From assembly GCF_030867095.1 (NCBI RefSeq), contig NC_081828.1, forward strand, positions 47,717,434 through 47,781,433: DNA of 64,000 bases, given 5' to 3'. The DNA comes from Alligator mississippiensis (Eukaryota > Chordata > Crocodylia > Alligatoridae). The notes below the pieces were generated by a model, which made no database searches, was not told the origin of the DNA, and was given only the letters and a program-made list of their open reading frames with translations. Shown here piece by piece: positions 1 through 12,400 of the stretch (its first letter is position 1; each line of letters starts with the position of its first letter). The translations under genes were made by a program, and so were the position numbers.

Positions 1-1574
1 GAGGAGGGGCAATAGTCACGCTAAGTGAATAAGCAACTGTAAGACTTGCAGAAATCAAATAGCATGCTTTTGGGAGTTGGTTGATCATTTCAGGGGTCAA
101 AAAGGGATCCCAACCCCCTCTACTGTGTCACAAGTTACAGGTGCTAGACGTGTATGAACCTACCACTGTCACCCACTGCTATTCATTAGCTTCTCTCATT
201 CAGGGGGATTTGCCTGGAACTGAACTTCCATTAGACCCCAGACTCCAAGGTTTTACCAGATGCTGCCATTCTGGCTGAGCTCTGTGGAAACCCAGAAGTG
301 AGGCCTCATTCAAAGAAAAGCTGTGCCTGTAAAATCTGAGCTGTGACCCATACCCTGGTGCTTAGATCAGGGGCTGGTGAGGAAGGATGCTCTTCTGTGG
401 GCCTGTGAGCAGTTCAAGGCCTGGAAGTGGGAAAGCAGCTTGCCCCTGGGGAAGTTTTGAGTAGTTCAGCCTGAACTGTTCTGGTGCTGATGTTGCTGGA
501 GAGCCCTCCCAGCACTGGCTCATAGTGCCCTGATCACAGAAGAGGGCTTGGATAGTGGAAAAGGCAGGGAGCTGTCAGATTTACTCCATAGACAGATTAC
601 CCTTTTGGCAAACTTCCTAGTTCTGCTGGAGGCTCCTATGCCTGTTGGCCTGAACTCTTTGGCTGTGCCTCCCATCAGCCCCTGGTAAACCCCCCTGGCT
701 CCAGCTCCACCCCTAATCCAGCTGTGGGGCACTGACTGTGAACATCTGCCTTCCCCAGGAATGGGGAAGCAAGGAACCACAACATAGCCATGGGAGGCAG
801 TTATGGGGCTGAAGGCGAAACCTCTCCTTTGCAGTTCAGAGACCTTTTGAGAGGTAGATACTGTTTCTGCTCCCAGTGGCATTTCTAGCACTTGCTCCAT
901 GACTGGATTGCTAAGTCTTGGCCGACAGAACCTGGGGCATTAAATTGGGCTGCCTGTTCAGGGAACAGACAAGGGTCCATCAGGTAACAAACCAAGGTAG
1001 GTGTCTGAGGCACCTGTGTGGGGAGGGGTAGAGTAATGGCCCTGACTACTGCCCTCTCTCTTATCTATTCAGCTCAGGGCTTCCAAGACCAGTGAAACTT
1101 GATGCACACTGACCTACTTCCTATAATGCATCACAATTCATGGTGGTCTGGGTTCTAGTGCCAGCAGCATTGCAGTGATGCAGCCAGGTGCTGCTATGTT
1201 CAGACGGAGGCCAGAATGTTCAGAGTATCCAAAGAAAGGAAAGAAGACTTGCTGCCCCTCCCCCTTCAACCCCCCAGAGTTGCTTTTCCCTTATAGTTCT
1301 GGATGGCTTCATGGCATGCATGAAAGGGCCCAGAACAGATTTCAACTGTATTACTTGTCCACAGCACAGCTTGCCTCCTTGTTGCCTAGCATGGTAGGCT
1401 GGGAGGTGGTAGCAGTCACAAAGATGTGGTTGGGGAGGGTTTCCCCAGCTGTGCACCTGTTCTTCCTGCTGTTGGGGCCTTCTCTAGACTATCTTCCTCT
1501 ACCATCTGACCCACCTGAGCTCAGGCAGCTATTCTAAATGTCTTCCTACACCCTGAAACTGATCCCCAGCTTGT
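1..1574. other. UCK2 intron 1, left part; nothing recognised
   Basis: This is unique-looking, moderately GC-rich sequence upstream of the first visible UCK2 exon. I see no P-loop-encoding exon (GVSGGTASGKS) in any frame. The short open frames here are unlike any family I know and lack splice context. Confidence 0.5.
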
Positions 1575-1582
1575 GCCCACAT

Positions 1583-2063
1583 AGAATCATAGAAAATGGA
1601 TAAGCTTGAGAGAGTCCAGAGGAGAGCCACCTGTATGATCAAAGGCCAAAAGAGTAAGCTTTACGAGGATAGGCTGATGGACATGGAACTCTTCAGCCTG
1701 GCAAAGAGAAGGCTCAGGGGGGACTTGGTGGCAGCCTAGAAGTATATAAGGGGGGTGCATCAGGATCTGGGAGAGTACTCATTCACCAGGGCACCCCAAG
1801 GGATAACTAGGTCTAATGGCCACAAACTTCTACAAGACTGATTCAGACTCAGTATAAGGAAAAACTTCTTGACAGTCCGAGTGTCCCAGGTCTGGAACAG
1901 ACTTCCCCCAGAGGTGGTGCAAGCACCTACTCTGGACTCATTCAAAAAGTGTTTGGATGTTTATCTTCCTGGGATCATTTGATTCCTGCAGACTTCCTGC
2001 CTCTGGCTGTGGGGCTGGACTTGATGATCTCACAAGGTCCCTTCCAGCCCCTAACGTCTATGA
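1583..2063 (+). mobile_element. CR1 LINE 3' end (+)
   Basis: The + strand translates, with interruptions, to the C-terminal tail of CR1 reverse transcriptase: LERVQRRATCMIKG, RLRGDLV, SNGHKLLQD, IRKNFLTVR, VWNRLPPEVVQAPTLDSF. It ends in the family's 3' sequence GGTCCCTTCCAGCCCCTAA followed by CTATGAA. It is 5'-truncated, as usual for CR1. It abuts a second CR1 on the other strand, tail to tail. Confidence 0.9.
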
Positions 2064-2065
2064 AA

Positions 2066-2640
2066 ATTAGGGTTGGAAGGGACCTCAAGAGGTTATCTAG
2101 TCCAGTGGTTCTCAACCTTTTTTGTACCAGGATCCATTTGTAAACATCGATAGCCAGTCCCGACCCAATGCCTCTCACTCCTGACCTGCTGTCTCCCACC
2201 CCCAGCCCCCTAGTGTGTGGGGCAGGAAAGGGGGGGGGGAGGGGGGCAAACACCTTGCAGCTGGAACTCTGCCAGCTTGCAAGAGAGAAACAATGGCTTT
2301 CCATGTTTCTCTCCTTTTAAAGGAGAATCTACTTTTTAAAGTTTGTTGATCCATTTTTAAAGTTAGTCTTGTGACCCTTTCATATATTCTTGCAACCCAC
2401 TTTTGGGTCGCAACCCATGGGTTGAGAAATGCTGATCTAGTCTATCCCCCTGCTCAAAGCAGGCCCAGCTCCAACTAGATCACCCCAGCCAAGGTTTTAT
2501 CTAGCCAGGTCTTAAAAACCTCCAAGAATGGAAATTTCACAACCTCTCTAGGTAACCAGGTCTGTGCTTTACTACTACCCTCCTTCTATGATAGTTCTTC
2601 CTAATATCTAACCTAAACTTCCCTTGCTGCAACTTGTTAC
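2066..2640 (-). mobile_element. CR1 LINE 3' end (-), split by a hAT-like MITE
   Basis: On the + strand this begins GGGTTGGAAGGGACCTCAA and runs through CCCTGCTCAAAGCAGG, CTTAAAAACCTCCAAGAATGG and TTCTTCCTAATATCTAACCT, the well-known antisense signature of sauropsid CR1 3' ends. A MITE at 2103-2434 interrupts it. Joining the two sides across the MITE restores the CR1 order. Confidence 0.85.
2103..2434. mobile_element. hAT-like MITE with 8-bp target duplication
   Basis: The element starts CAGTGGTTCTCAACC and ends GGTTGAGAAATGCTG, giving imperfect terminal inverted repeats. It is flanked by a perfect 8-bp direct repeat, ATCTAGTC, at 2095-2102 and 2435-2442, as expected for hAT insertion. It is 332 bp long with no transposase, so it is non-autonomous. 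It sits in a CR1 copy and is therefore younger than that copy. Confidence 0.88.
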
Positions 2641-3424
2641 ATGGCTTTGTGCTTGGGCCAGTCAAAGGGGCTGGCTGCCTCTGCTAGACTAACTTTGCAG
2701 AATGTCATGCAGCATCAGCCAGAGCCACCTAGCCTTTGTTGGCAGAAACCAGGTTGCTCATTCAACAGCTCCTTAGTTTGTCTATGTCAACAGGCACCAG
2801 GATATGCCTTCCTAGCCCTGTGCTATGGCTGAGCTCTCTGAGAGGCTTAGTGCTGTCTGGCTAATGAAGACCCATTTATGGCAGATTCAGTTGCTTTCTA
2901 GCCTTTAATCAATTAGGATATCAAATTACCTCTTCCCCACAGACTTCCCCCTCCACCTTCTCCAAGGAGAGCCAGGTTGCTGCTTTTGCCAGCCCTTGCT
3001 GCAGTAGCATAAGCTAGTGGTGTTATCTCCATGAGTGAAGAGAGGATCTGGTTTGTGGGAAAGAAGTAGACATTAGAAGATAGTCTGAGTGTAACTGCAA
3101 AACTCTGCTGCTGCTTACAGGCTTCAAAGCTGCATCAAAAGGAGGCAGATCTAGAGCCTAGTTAGTTGCTTCCGCTAAAGGATAGCGGCAAAAGTGACTA
3201 AAAGTTGTGTTGTCTTTATGCTACTGCTTAGGTAGGGGGAGGACTGAGCATTAGCCAGGGGCAGCTGTTAGAGCTATTTGCTAGAGATGGAGGATGAGAG
3301 AGACCAGTGGAGTGGTGTAAACCCTCAGTAGTAAGGAAGTTCTGACCTGGCTGGAAGAACAGGCCTGGGGCACAGGGAAGGGAATGCTCTCCTGACTTCC
3401 TTCCTCTTGCCGCTTCTCTCTTAG
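2641..3424. other. UCK2 intron 1, right part
   Basis: Unique-looking intron sequence ending in the pyrimidine-rich acceptor CTTCTCTCTTAG that precedes UCK2 exon 2. No gene or recognisable repeat was seen. Confidence 0.5.
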
Positions 3425-6400
3425 TCATCAGTCTGCTCCAAGATTGTCCAGCTGCTGGGCCAGAATGAGGTGGACCATCGCCAGAAGCAAGTGGTGATAT
3501 TGAGCCAAGACAGCTTCTATCGGGTCCTCACTTCAGAGCAGAAGGCTAAAGCACTCAAGGGCCAGTTCAACTTTGACCACCCAGGTGAATGGAGACTGAC
3601 CCTAAGGAACTGCATTTGGGAGGCATTGCTGGGGCCAGTGGGTCTGGAATGATCACTCTGCTAAGCAGGACCACTCATCAAACTTCACCAGCAGAGAACC
3701 TGTTGGTAATGCCAGGGACTCATGACCTGGGCTGAATGATGCAGTCATGCGGGGCTCTGGCATGCAACCACAATGCCCAAGTATTTGGGGTTGGTCCCTG
3801 TGTTATCTTGTCCCAATTTTCTGGCTGCCTCTATCTCAGTATTTACATTTCAATAGAATACTTCATTTTGAAAGGTCCCAGATTGCCCTGCACACTGTGC
3901 AGACAGCTTCCCACAAAAGGAGCCATCTCTGGATCCAGGTGCTCGGCAGAGTGCACAGCTATAGAACAGAAAAGAAAAAAAAAGGTTCATTGAAGGAAAC
4001 TGGTGCTAAGACCTCCTCTTTCTTTTAAAGACTTGGTATTAAAGACCCACCCCCTCCACTGCACCACTACATGTAAGTAGGTGAATGCACATGGAAAGGG
4101 CAGCTCAACCTGGTGCTTAATTCTTCTCTAGGAAGGTACCATATCATGCACTAGGAGTTGCAGCTTCTTTCTACAGACCAAACTGACTAAACACAAAGAG
4201 AGCCCATGCCCTGTCCCTACAGTAGGGACTCTTTGAACAGCTTAATGGGCTGGTGGGGAAATTCTAGAACTGCTTCACCCAAAAGAACAATCGCCTGAGG
4301 CAGCAGGCCGCCTTGCAAACAGAGCCCTTTCTGTGAGGCTGAGGGAGGGAGAACCAGGAATAAAAGGCAGCTCCAGTCTAGGGGCTTGGTGTTGGGAGGA
4401 GACTCAATTTTTAAAAAAAAGTCTTAGCTTTCAAAACAACTAGTACAAGGATCATATTGATCTTCTAGGGCCAGATCTGCAGCTGGTGTAAAACAACGTA
4501 GTCCCATTGACTCCAGCAGAGTTCTGTCTACACCAGCTAGACAGATCTGGTTTATACTTCCTTTGGGCAGTATGACTGCACAAAGGTGGGCTTTCTGACT
4601 TGACCTTCCAGGGGCTTTGTGTAAACAGAAGCACAGTGCTAATTGGGGATGTGGTTGGACAGACTGCTTCTAACATCTCCCCATTTTCTCTCTCTCTGTC
4701 TCTCTCTCTCTGTCTCTCTCTCTCCCTCCGACCCCCAGATGCCTTTGACAACGAGCTGATCATCAAAACACTCAAGGAGATCACACAGGGGAAGACTGTC
4801 CAGATTCCTGTCTATGACTTTGTCTCCCATTCCAGGTCAGGTGGCTGAACCTGCCTCACTATCAGCATGCTGTTCCTTGATCTGGAGCATGGGATACAGC
4901 CATGCCAATCCTGATCTGTGTTTGTCACTCTCATCCTCCACAATATCCCAAACTTGGCTCTCTTCAGAAGAGGCTGTATTTCTACAAAAGGCAGTTTTAT
5001 TTTACCAGCTCTGGCATAGACTTTTTTACCCAAATGCTTCTGCAACCATATATTCCATACGAAAACAGCAAGGTTTTAGAAAATCTTGCTCAGTTGGCAA
5101 AGTCAGACACTCCAAAACTAAGAAGTTCCACCATATATGTTGCCCATTCATCTTCGTGTGTGTGTGTGTGTGTGTGTGTGGTGGTGGTGAGACAGATGAT
5201 CCCTAGCCAGTTTCTTACAGGACCTCAGTTTCTTACAGTCCTGTGAGAGAGTTCCAGTGATCATGTCATAAATGGGTTGCACTGTGAATGGGGCTGGTCC
5301 AAGAAGGACCCTTGTCTTCTCCAGAGCAGGGCACACTTTGTAAAATGCTGAATGGGTGGATCCTAGGTCATGCACTTCATAGGCCTCCTGGATTAGCTTT
5401 ATGGCAGTTGAAAGCAACAACTGCCTGGGTGTGTGTGGTGATAGCAGGTAGGGGAAGCTCTACCTGCGTTCACCATGTTCTAGGAAAGAGTATGTTCTCT
5501 TAGAATTCCTTGAGAAAAGCCTTGCCATACTGGGATAAAGCATGTGTAGTCAAGATGGGGGTAGGGAGGTTGTTTCTCCCAGGGTTTCTACTGGTGGGGA
5601 ACAGAGCCTAGAAGTCTTTGCATTCTGTATCCTCCATCAGCACAGCTCTTCCTGTCCACATGTTATTCTGACTGGGGGCTCTCCTGTACAACAGGAAGGA
5701 GGAGACAGTGACCGTGTACCCGGCTGACGTGGTTCTCTTTGAGGGCATCCTGGCCTTCTACTGCCAAGAGGTCCGGGATCTCTTCCGGATGAAGCTGTTT
5801 GTGGACACGGATGCAGACACCCGTCTCTCCCGCAGAGGTGAGGCCCATGGGAGCCTACATCACCTTGCTGGTGGGGGAAGTGCTGCTTAATTTAGTGTGC
5901 AACTGATCTGGAAACTCATCCTTGGGAGATGTGAAAAGCAAACAGGTTCCGAACAAGAACGGGACTTCCTGGGGTCAACAAAAAGGTATCTGGACTGACC
6001 CCTCATTAGAAACAGCCAGGGTGTGCAACCTTTATGATTCGGGGCATCAAACTGATCAGCTAGCACAACTAGGAAAGTCCCCACTCTCTCCTCAGTAGTA
6101 CTGGACTGTGCAGGACTTGCACTGCCTCAAGTATCCTGTCACAGGATGCCAGACTAGCTGTGCTGTTCTGCTGTGGCAGCTCCTCGTTACAAAAGGAGCT
6201 GCCTCTTCACAGAGGGGAATTCCCTCTTTTCCAAGGCCTAATTATACTGAGAGCTAGGGGTGTGCGAAATGGGCCGTATTTGATTCGGATTAGGATTTGG
6301 CTCAAACTGGGGACAGTGATTCGGATCGCTGTCCCCAATTTGATTTGGCCAAATCCGAATTTGAAGATTCAGTGCTGATTCAGAGAATCGGCGATTCGGC

Positions 6401-9400
6401 CATAAACACAGCTGTAAATGTTTTTTCTATATACCTCAAGGTACCAGGTGCAGCTCATGAACGCTGTGATACTGGAGCAGATGGAGCATCCCACAGGAGC
6501 ACGAGAGGGCCCCCTGTGTGCTTGGCAGTGAATCTGGAAGTGGACCAGAAGCACTTCTGGGTCTGCCAGGGAGCCTGCTTGGGTGCACCCCTGCCCCACC
6601 CCATGCCCCCCTGGCTCAGTGATCTGCCATGGGAGGACCCCAGGTGCCGCTGCTGCCGCACACCCCCCCACTTGGTCCTTAGGCTAGGTGGCCAGGCAAG
6701 CCATCATCAATAATTTAGGCTGACTCTCAGGCTGGCTTGTTTGCCAGGGTAGAGAGATGCAGGGCAAACGACTCTAATTTCTCTAAAGATACAATTCATC
6801 CTCTTGTCTTGTATTGGGCCTTTAGATGCTTGTCTTGGTTTCAGCTTTCTACCTGGTTAACACTTTGGCCAGCCTGGAAACAAACTCTATCTAGACTGTT
6901 TCATTGCCCCAGAATATGGTTCCTCTTCTCCTGGCAGCATAGCCCTGTGATGGGAGGTACAGGATGGCAGAGCGCCCTGGCTTAGCATTAATTACAGAAT
7001 GCAAGTTGCATTTCAATGTCAGCAACAGGAAGTAACTATAAACTGCTGCAGCCATTACTTCACTGTCTATACTAGTGTTGCAGCCAAGACCTGAGCTGAT
7101 GTCATCCACTGCAACCAACTCTAGTAAAAATGCCTAAGTTAACCACTGTAGGCACTGTATTGGACCCTTTGTGGAAACACCTCTTCACCTTGTATGGGAA
7201 GGACCTTGAGCATTCCAGGATCGCTGAGACATCATAAGATCCAGTTTGCTAGTAACTGCAGTCTAAATTCTTAGGCTGCTTTGGAAAAAAAGTCTTAGAG
7301 ATGACTTCTGGGGAAAAGCATCTAAATCAGCTAGATATCAAAAATCTCAGCTAAGGTGCCTGGATATAGAGAGGACAGGTGATAAGATCCCAGATTAGAC
7401 CTCCCTTAATGACGTTTAGGAGTGGCACACCCTGTGTGAGTTGGCATTTTAAGTATTCGTATCCCAGAGAGCTGTGAGACGGAGCATTCTGCGTCTGACA
7501 CGCAATTCTTACTGCTACTGAAAAACCTGCAGGAGCGCTGCTGTCGTCAAGCAAACGTTACCATCTTTTCAGCTATTGTAATGTCATCATTGCTGATGAA
7601 AGCAGCTTTCAACATACCCCTCTGTCTTCTCTGCCCAGCCTGCTACTTCTGCATGACTCATTGATCGAGGTCACAGTACAGTCACTGCCTGGGGAAGAAT
7701 TAGCAGGTCACAAACACTGTATGAATATTCTCTGGAAGAACAAATCTCCCTTATCCATTGTTCATGATATTAGGAATTCAGGATTTTCTGTCCATCCAGC
7801 TGAGTAGCCCAATTTGGCAGAGGCCCCTACTGGAAGTTCCAAGAAAAGGTGAAAGTTACAGGCACTTAGCCAACAACGGAGAGCTTTGTAGAGTTTTTAA
7901 CTATTTGCCTGTCTGCTCTGTGAAATGTCTTGTACTCTGAAGCATGCAAGTCCGTTACTTACCATTACTGCGTAACAGTGAGATCAACAGCGGTGGAAGG
8001 GAGTGGATGACTTTAAGAATCAGCAACAGTTTCTTTCTGATGTAACAACTAAAGATAACATTCTCTCATCCCAGTGAGGAAACTGAATGAGCTGATTTGG
8101 AACAGGACTTGTCATTTGCCTATCTGAAAGGGGGTTTTGCAGACTGAGCACTTAAAGCAAGGTACACATGTCTTATCACTGCCCACTGGAGCTCTCTCCA
8201 CTCAGACTTGGCTTTTTCATAGATCAGATGCATCAAACGTAGCCCACAGGCCAGATGTAGCTCACATTGGTGGGTCATATGGCCCACAAAGCTTTTTGCC
8301 ATGGATGCCAGGAGGCAAGTAGTTAATGCTGCTGCCACTCCACCCACTTGCCTTTCCTGGAGCTGCAGCATGGCCAGCACCCTGGGGGGCAACTGCAGCC
8401 CCAGAATTTGGTGGTTTAGGTCGCCACTGGTGACTAAAATTAGCAGTGTTCATCCCCTGGTTGTTGGCCACCTTGATGCTGTAATTCTGTAACCCCTGCT
8501 TTGGGAGTTGAACAGTGATGGCATTAACTCCCTAGCTGCTGACGCTGGCACACTAGCACTTACAGCCATGGGCAGAAGCCTGGCAGTCCCAGTTTGGCCT
8601 GCAAAGAGCCCTGCAATCCCAGTCAGGCCCGTGGGGCCAAATGAATGTTTTACATCCTTACCATAGATAAGATCAGTCACTCAATTCTTCTTTCCCCCAT
8701 TCCTGACCAGCTTTTACCTTCTAAAGAACTGATTTCTTCCCCCACCAACCCTGAGTGGGCATTGTGGAAACTGACAGTCAGCCCTTGCAGAGCTTTTTGT
8801 ATGTCCACTATCTAGGCCTGCCCCTGTCACTAAAGGGGAAGGAGAAGCGTGGCTGTGTAGAACCAAACGATAAGGTCATAAGGTACCACTAGATCAATGA
8901 ACCGCATTGACCGCATGAACTGCATCCAATGAAAGGTGGGTGGTACTGGTGGGGTCAGGCTGGAATGCTGGATTGCACCATGCACTTGAGGCCCAAGAAC
9001 AGCTGTCTGTGACTTCTATAAGCAGAACAGAATTGTGGCCTTGGAAGGGAATTGGATGCTACAGCTTCCAGAATGCAGCACCAACAGCTGTAGTGATCAC
9101 TAGGTTTGAGATTTAGCTTGTTGTTATTTAGGCCCACAAGTTTTCCTTTTCTTTGGGTAAAAGAGGGTCTGCTGCCAGATTGCTGGCCAGCCCCTTTAGG
9201 AAATTCCCTTTGCTGTGGGACTGATTACTTCCCACTGGAGTCAATTGGGAGGCTTTCTGTCTATTTCCAGGGGCCTGCTCCAGCTCTTGGATCTGATCTT
9301 TGCCAGGGCTCCTTTCTTTTACACACCTACCAGTTACTGCAGCATACCTGTTTTTCTGCCTGTGAATTGTACTTCAGTATAATATAGGCCACTATAAATA

Positions 9401-12400
9401 TCAGCGTAGTAATAGTTAACGCCCCATTCCTGTGTAGGGTGGGTGAACTCCATGAAAGCAGGATCAGAATCTTCTTACCTGTTCTTGGAGCAGTACATCT
9501 CCGCACAACAGTGGGACTGAAACCATGGTGGCCCAAGGGCATTGTACTTCTTGCCACCCTAGCCTACATGCTGGTGCCCTTGTTTGGTGCTGCAGGATTG
9601 CCAGTGTCCTGCTCTCCAGCCACTCCAGTACCAGCTGCTAGAGAGGAAAGGCACAAGCCTCCCATAGTCTTTATATTGGGTTTGGGATGGTGATTGTCCC
9701 CCTGAAAAATTTTCCTTCTGTCCTTTTATAGGCCAAGCTTGCTTATGCCATGAAACATGAAGATTTGTATCCTTGGGGAATTTGCTTGTCCTGGGCTCTA
9801 GCAGTGGTTCCTAAATTGTACTGTGTTTGAAAGGAGCCAGGGAATCCTGCTATATAGACTATAAATTCAGTATGTGCTTTCTCCCCATTGGGTGGCTGGC
9901 AAGTGTCATATGAAACCAGGGAGCCAAACTTTCCCTCTTTTCTTGCCCACTTGTTTGCTGCTAGAAAACCCCTGCTGGGGCTTTACCCCTTTTTCTAGGC
10001 ATGGGGGAGAGGTGGCAAGAGCAGCCTGGGATGGGGCTGGGACATTCCATGGCCAGGCAGGGAGCTGCAACTGAGTTTGCCAGCTTCTCCTCCCTGTAAT
10101 CCTGTGGATTGTGCTGCAAAAGGGCGTGCTTTGGAGCTGATAGCCAAGGGCAAACAGGAAAAGCAAGAGATCATTGGAGCTGCTGGGTCAGCTCCAGTGG
10201 AGCAGTCGGAGACCAGTTCTGTTCTGGCTCTGTCTCCTGCTAGCACAGAAGGCTCTGGATGTTTGCTGGGCCACTAGCCAGCCTCATGGGGAGCCCACAG
10301 TGACCTGGCTCTGTTTGACTCCTGGCATTTGGAGAAAGTTGCTAAATCACTGGCAATGCAAGCTCTGCTTCCTGCAACCCCAGGGCAGAAATTCCTTCAG
10401 GCCTGCTGGGAAGGGCAGAGTGTTGTCTGCACTGTGCCTCGGGGGCTGCACCAAGGCCAGCTCCCAAATAATGGCTTTGCACATCTACGTGCTGGAGTCT
10501 AACTGCTGCTTGGGAGGAAGGGACAGGCTGCCCTGGGGAGATAGGTTCCCCTGGCAGGGACTAGTGCAAACTTTATCCGCACCAGGAGGAGAAAGTTGGG
10601 GGTGAGAGGGAGGCTGTGCTGAAACCCAACAGGAAACAGTGAGGAATGAGCAAATGGTTCCTGAATGAAACTCTTGACCAGCCACATCCCAAAAGAGGGG
10701 TAGGTTCAGAATATAGTGACAAAATCCATCCCACTAGGGAGGGGGTAGTGTAGCTTACAACCCTTCAGTGTGAAGACCTGTGTTAGAATGCATGCAGATC
10801 ACTTCTGGATTAAGATGTATCTGCTTTATACAACCTACCTTGGTCAGACTCTTGCCTGCTTTGCAAAAGGTAGTGTTTAAGTGCCAGCCCCTGCTTTCTG
10901 GAGTCTCTGCCCAGGGCCAGGGTTGAGAGGCACCAACAGAGTTGCCTGTGAGGATCCTCAGAATAGAGTAGTGCAGGGGTGTCTGCAGCTTGTCCCAGAG
11001 ATGCACTGAAACTGCAAGCTGCGGGGAGCAGAACTGAAGTAGCATGGGTGTATGGCATGGATATAGCTGAAATATGCTGGCTGATGCTACATGGACGGGG
11101 GGGGGGGGGTGTAACCAGGCCCAACCCACTGCACCCAGACTGCCTGCAATACCAGGCAGCCCTTGGCTTTCGGGCAGTCTCAAAAACAACCCATTAAACA
11201 GCAACTTACTGGGCTGGGGTGTGGCCTTAAGAGGCCACTGCCAGGGGAAATGAATGCAGCCAGCACCCAGTTCAGTGGCCTGTGTGGGCCTCTGGGGAAA
11301 GTGGTGGAGGGGGCAGGGATATGTTGATCTATGTAATCTGGCTCCTGACTGCATGATTTTGTTTTTGCTTTTTCTTCTCTAGTGCTACGGGACATCAGTG
11401 AGCGAGGCAGAGACCTTGAGCAGATCTTGTCTCAGTACATTACCTTCGTCAAACCAGCCTTTGAGGAATTCTGCTTGCCAGTGAGTAAGAGAAATAATAA
11501 CCCCATTAGCATGCTGAGAACTCATCCTTCACCACTCTTTGTTGGAGGAGCTGTATTCCCACTGAAGCCCAACACACCCTGATGTGCCAGGCTTGACTCC
11601 AGGCATCGACTCATTTGGCTTCACGGTGGGCCAGAGCCAGCTGGAGCAGGCAGTGTATCAGTTGCAGTGATCAGTGCTTTATGATTGGGATTTCCAGTCC
11701 CAGCTACATGCTGTAACAGTAAGGGAGCTCCCTGCCAGCAAGTATGTGCTGTCCTAATGGCATACAGCCTGTCCTGGATTTTCAGGCATGCTGGGCTGGG
11801 ACATATGGGATGCTATTCCCACCTCCACCTATAATCAATGCCTGCTCATATCATCTGCTTGGGCAGCCCCAAGGCCAGGGCTGAAGGAGAGGCTGTGGAT
11901 TCTTTGTCATGTGCAGCAAAACTGGACCTGCATTTCCCCTTCCTTGCTGGCAAGGCACCAGGCTTCTGAGCAGAAGGAAAGCTTGGTTGCCAGCTCTGAA
12001 TTCCTGTAATTGGAAGTGGAGTGATTTTAGGCACCAGTAATGGAGATGGTGCTAATCCTTTCTGTAGCCACAAAACTAGCAAATCAGTGGGCCTAGGGGA
12101 ACACTCAACTCGAGGAGCCCACCTTGCCTTTCAGTCTCCTGATTATTTCTGCCTCATCACCTAAGCTATTATTATGTACTGGGAGCATGATAGTAGCATG
12201 CCAGTCATTGAGCCCACTGCTAGCCTTTTCATTTAAAGCATGAAATATTTTCAGTAGGTGAAAGGGTCATCTTTATTGTCACTGCTCCCAGGAGCTTTCC
12301 AGGCCTGTTTCTGGGTAGGCCTAGCAGTGCCAATGATGCTGTCAAACACTTGGCCAACTGCTCAGGTTTGATTGTTGCTGCTACGGGGTCAGTGTCTGGG

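Larger units (their letters stand above)
5838..11382. other. UCK2 intron 4 (5.5 kb)
   Basis: The largest intron in the window. It holds two transposon-like inserts (6256-6405 and 8225-8660) and otherwise unique-looking DNA. Long open frames here, for example 199 codons on the - strand at 10755-11354, resemble no family and lack a gene context. Confidence 0.7.

Noticed and set aside
10755-11354. 199-codon open frame (-) in UCK2 intron 4
   Set aside because: No recognisable domain, and the frame runs up to the UCK2 exon 5 acceptor region; likely chance.
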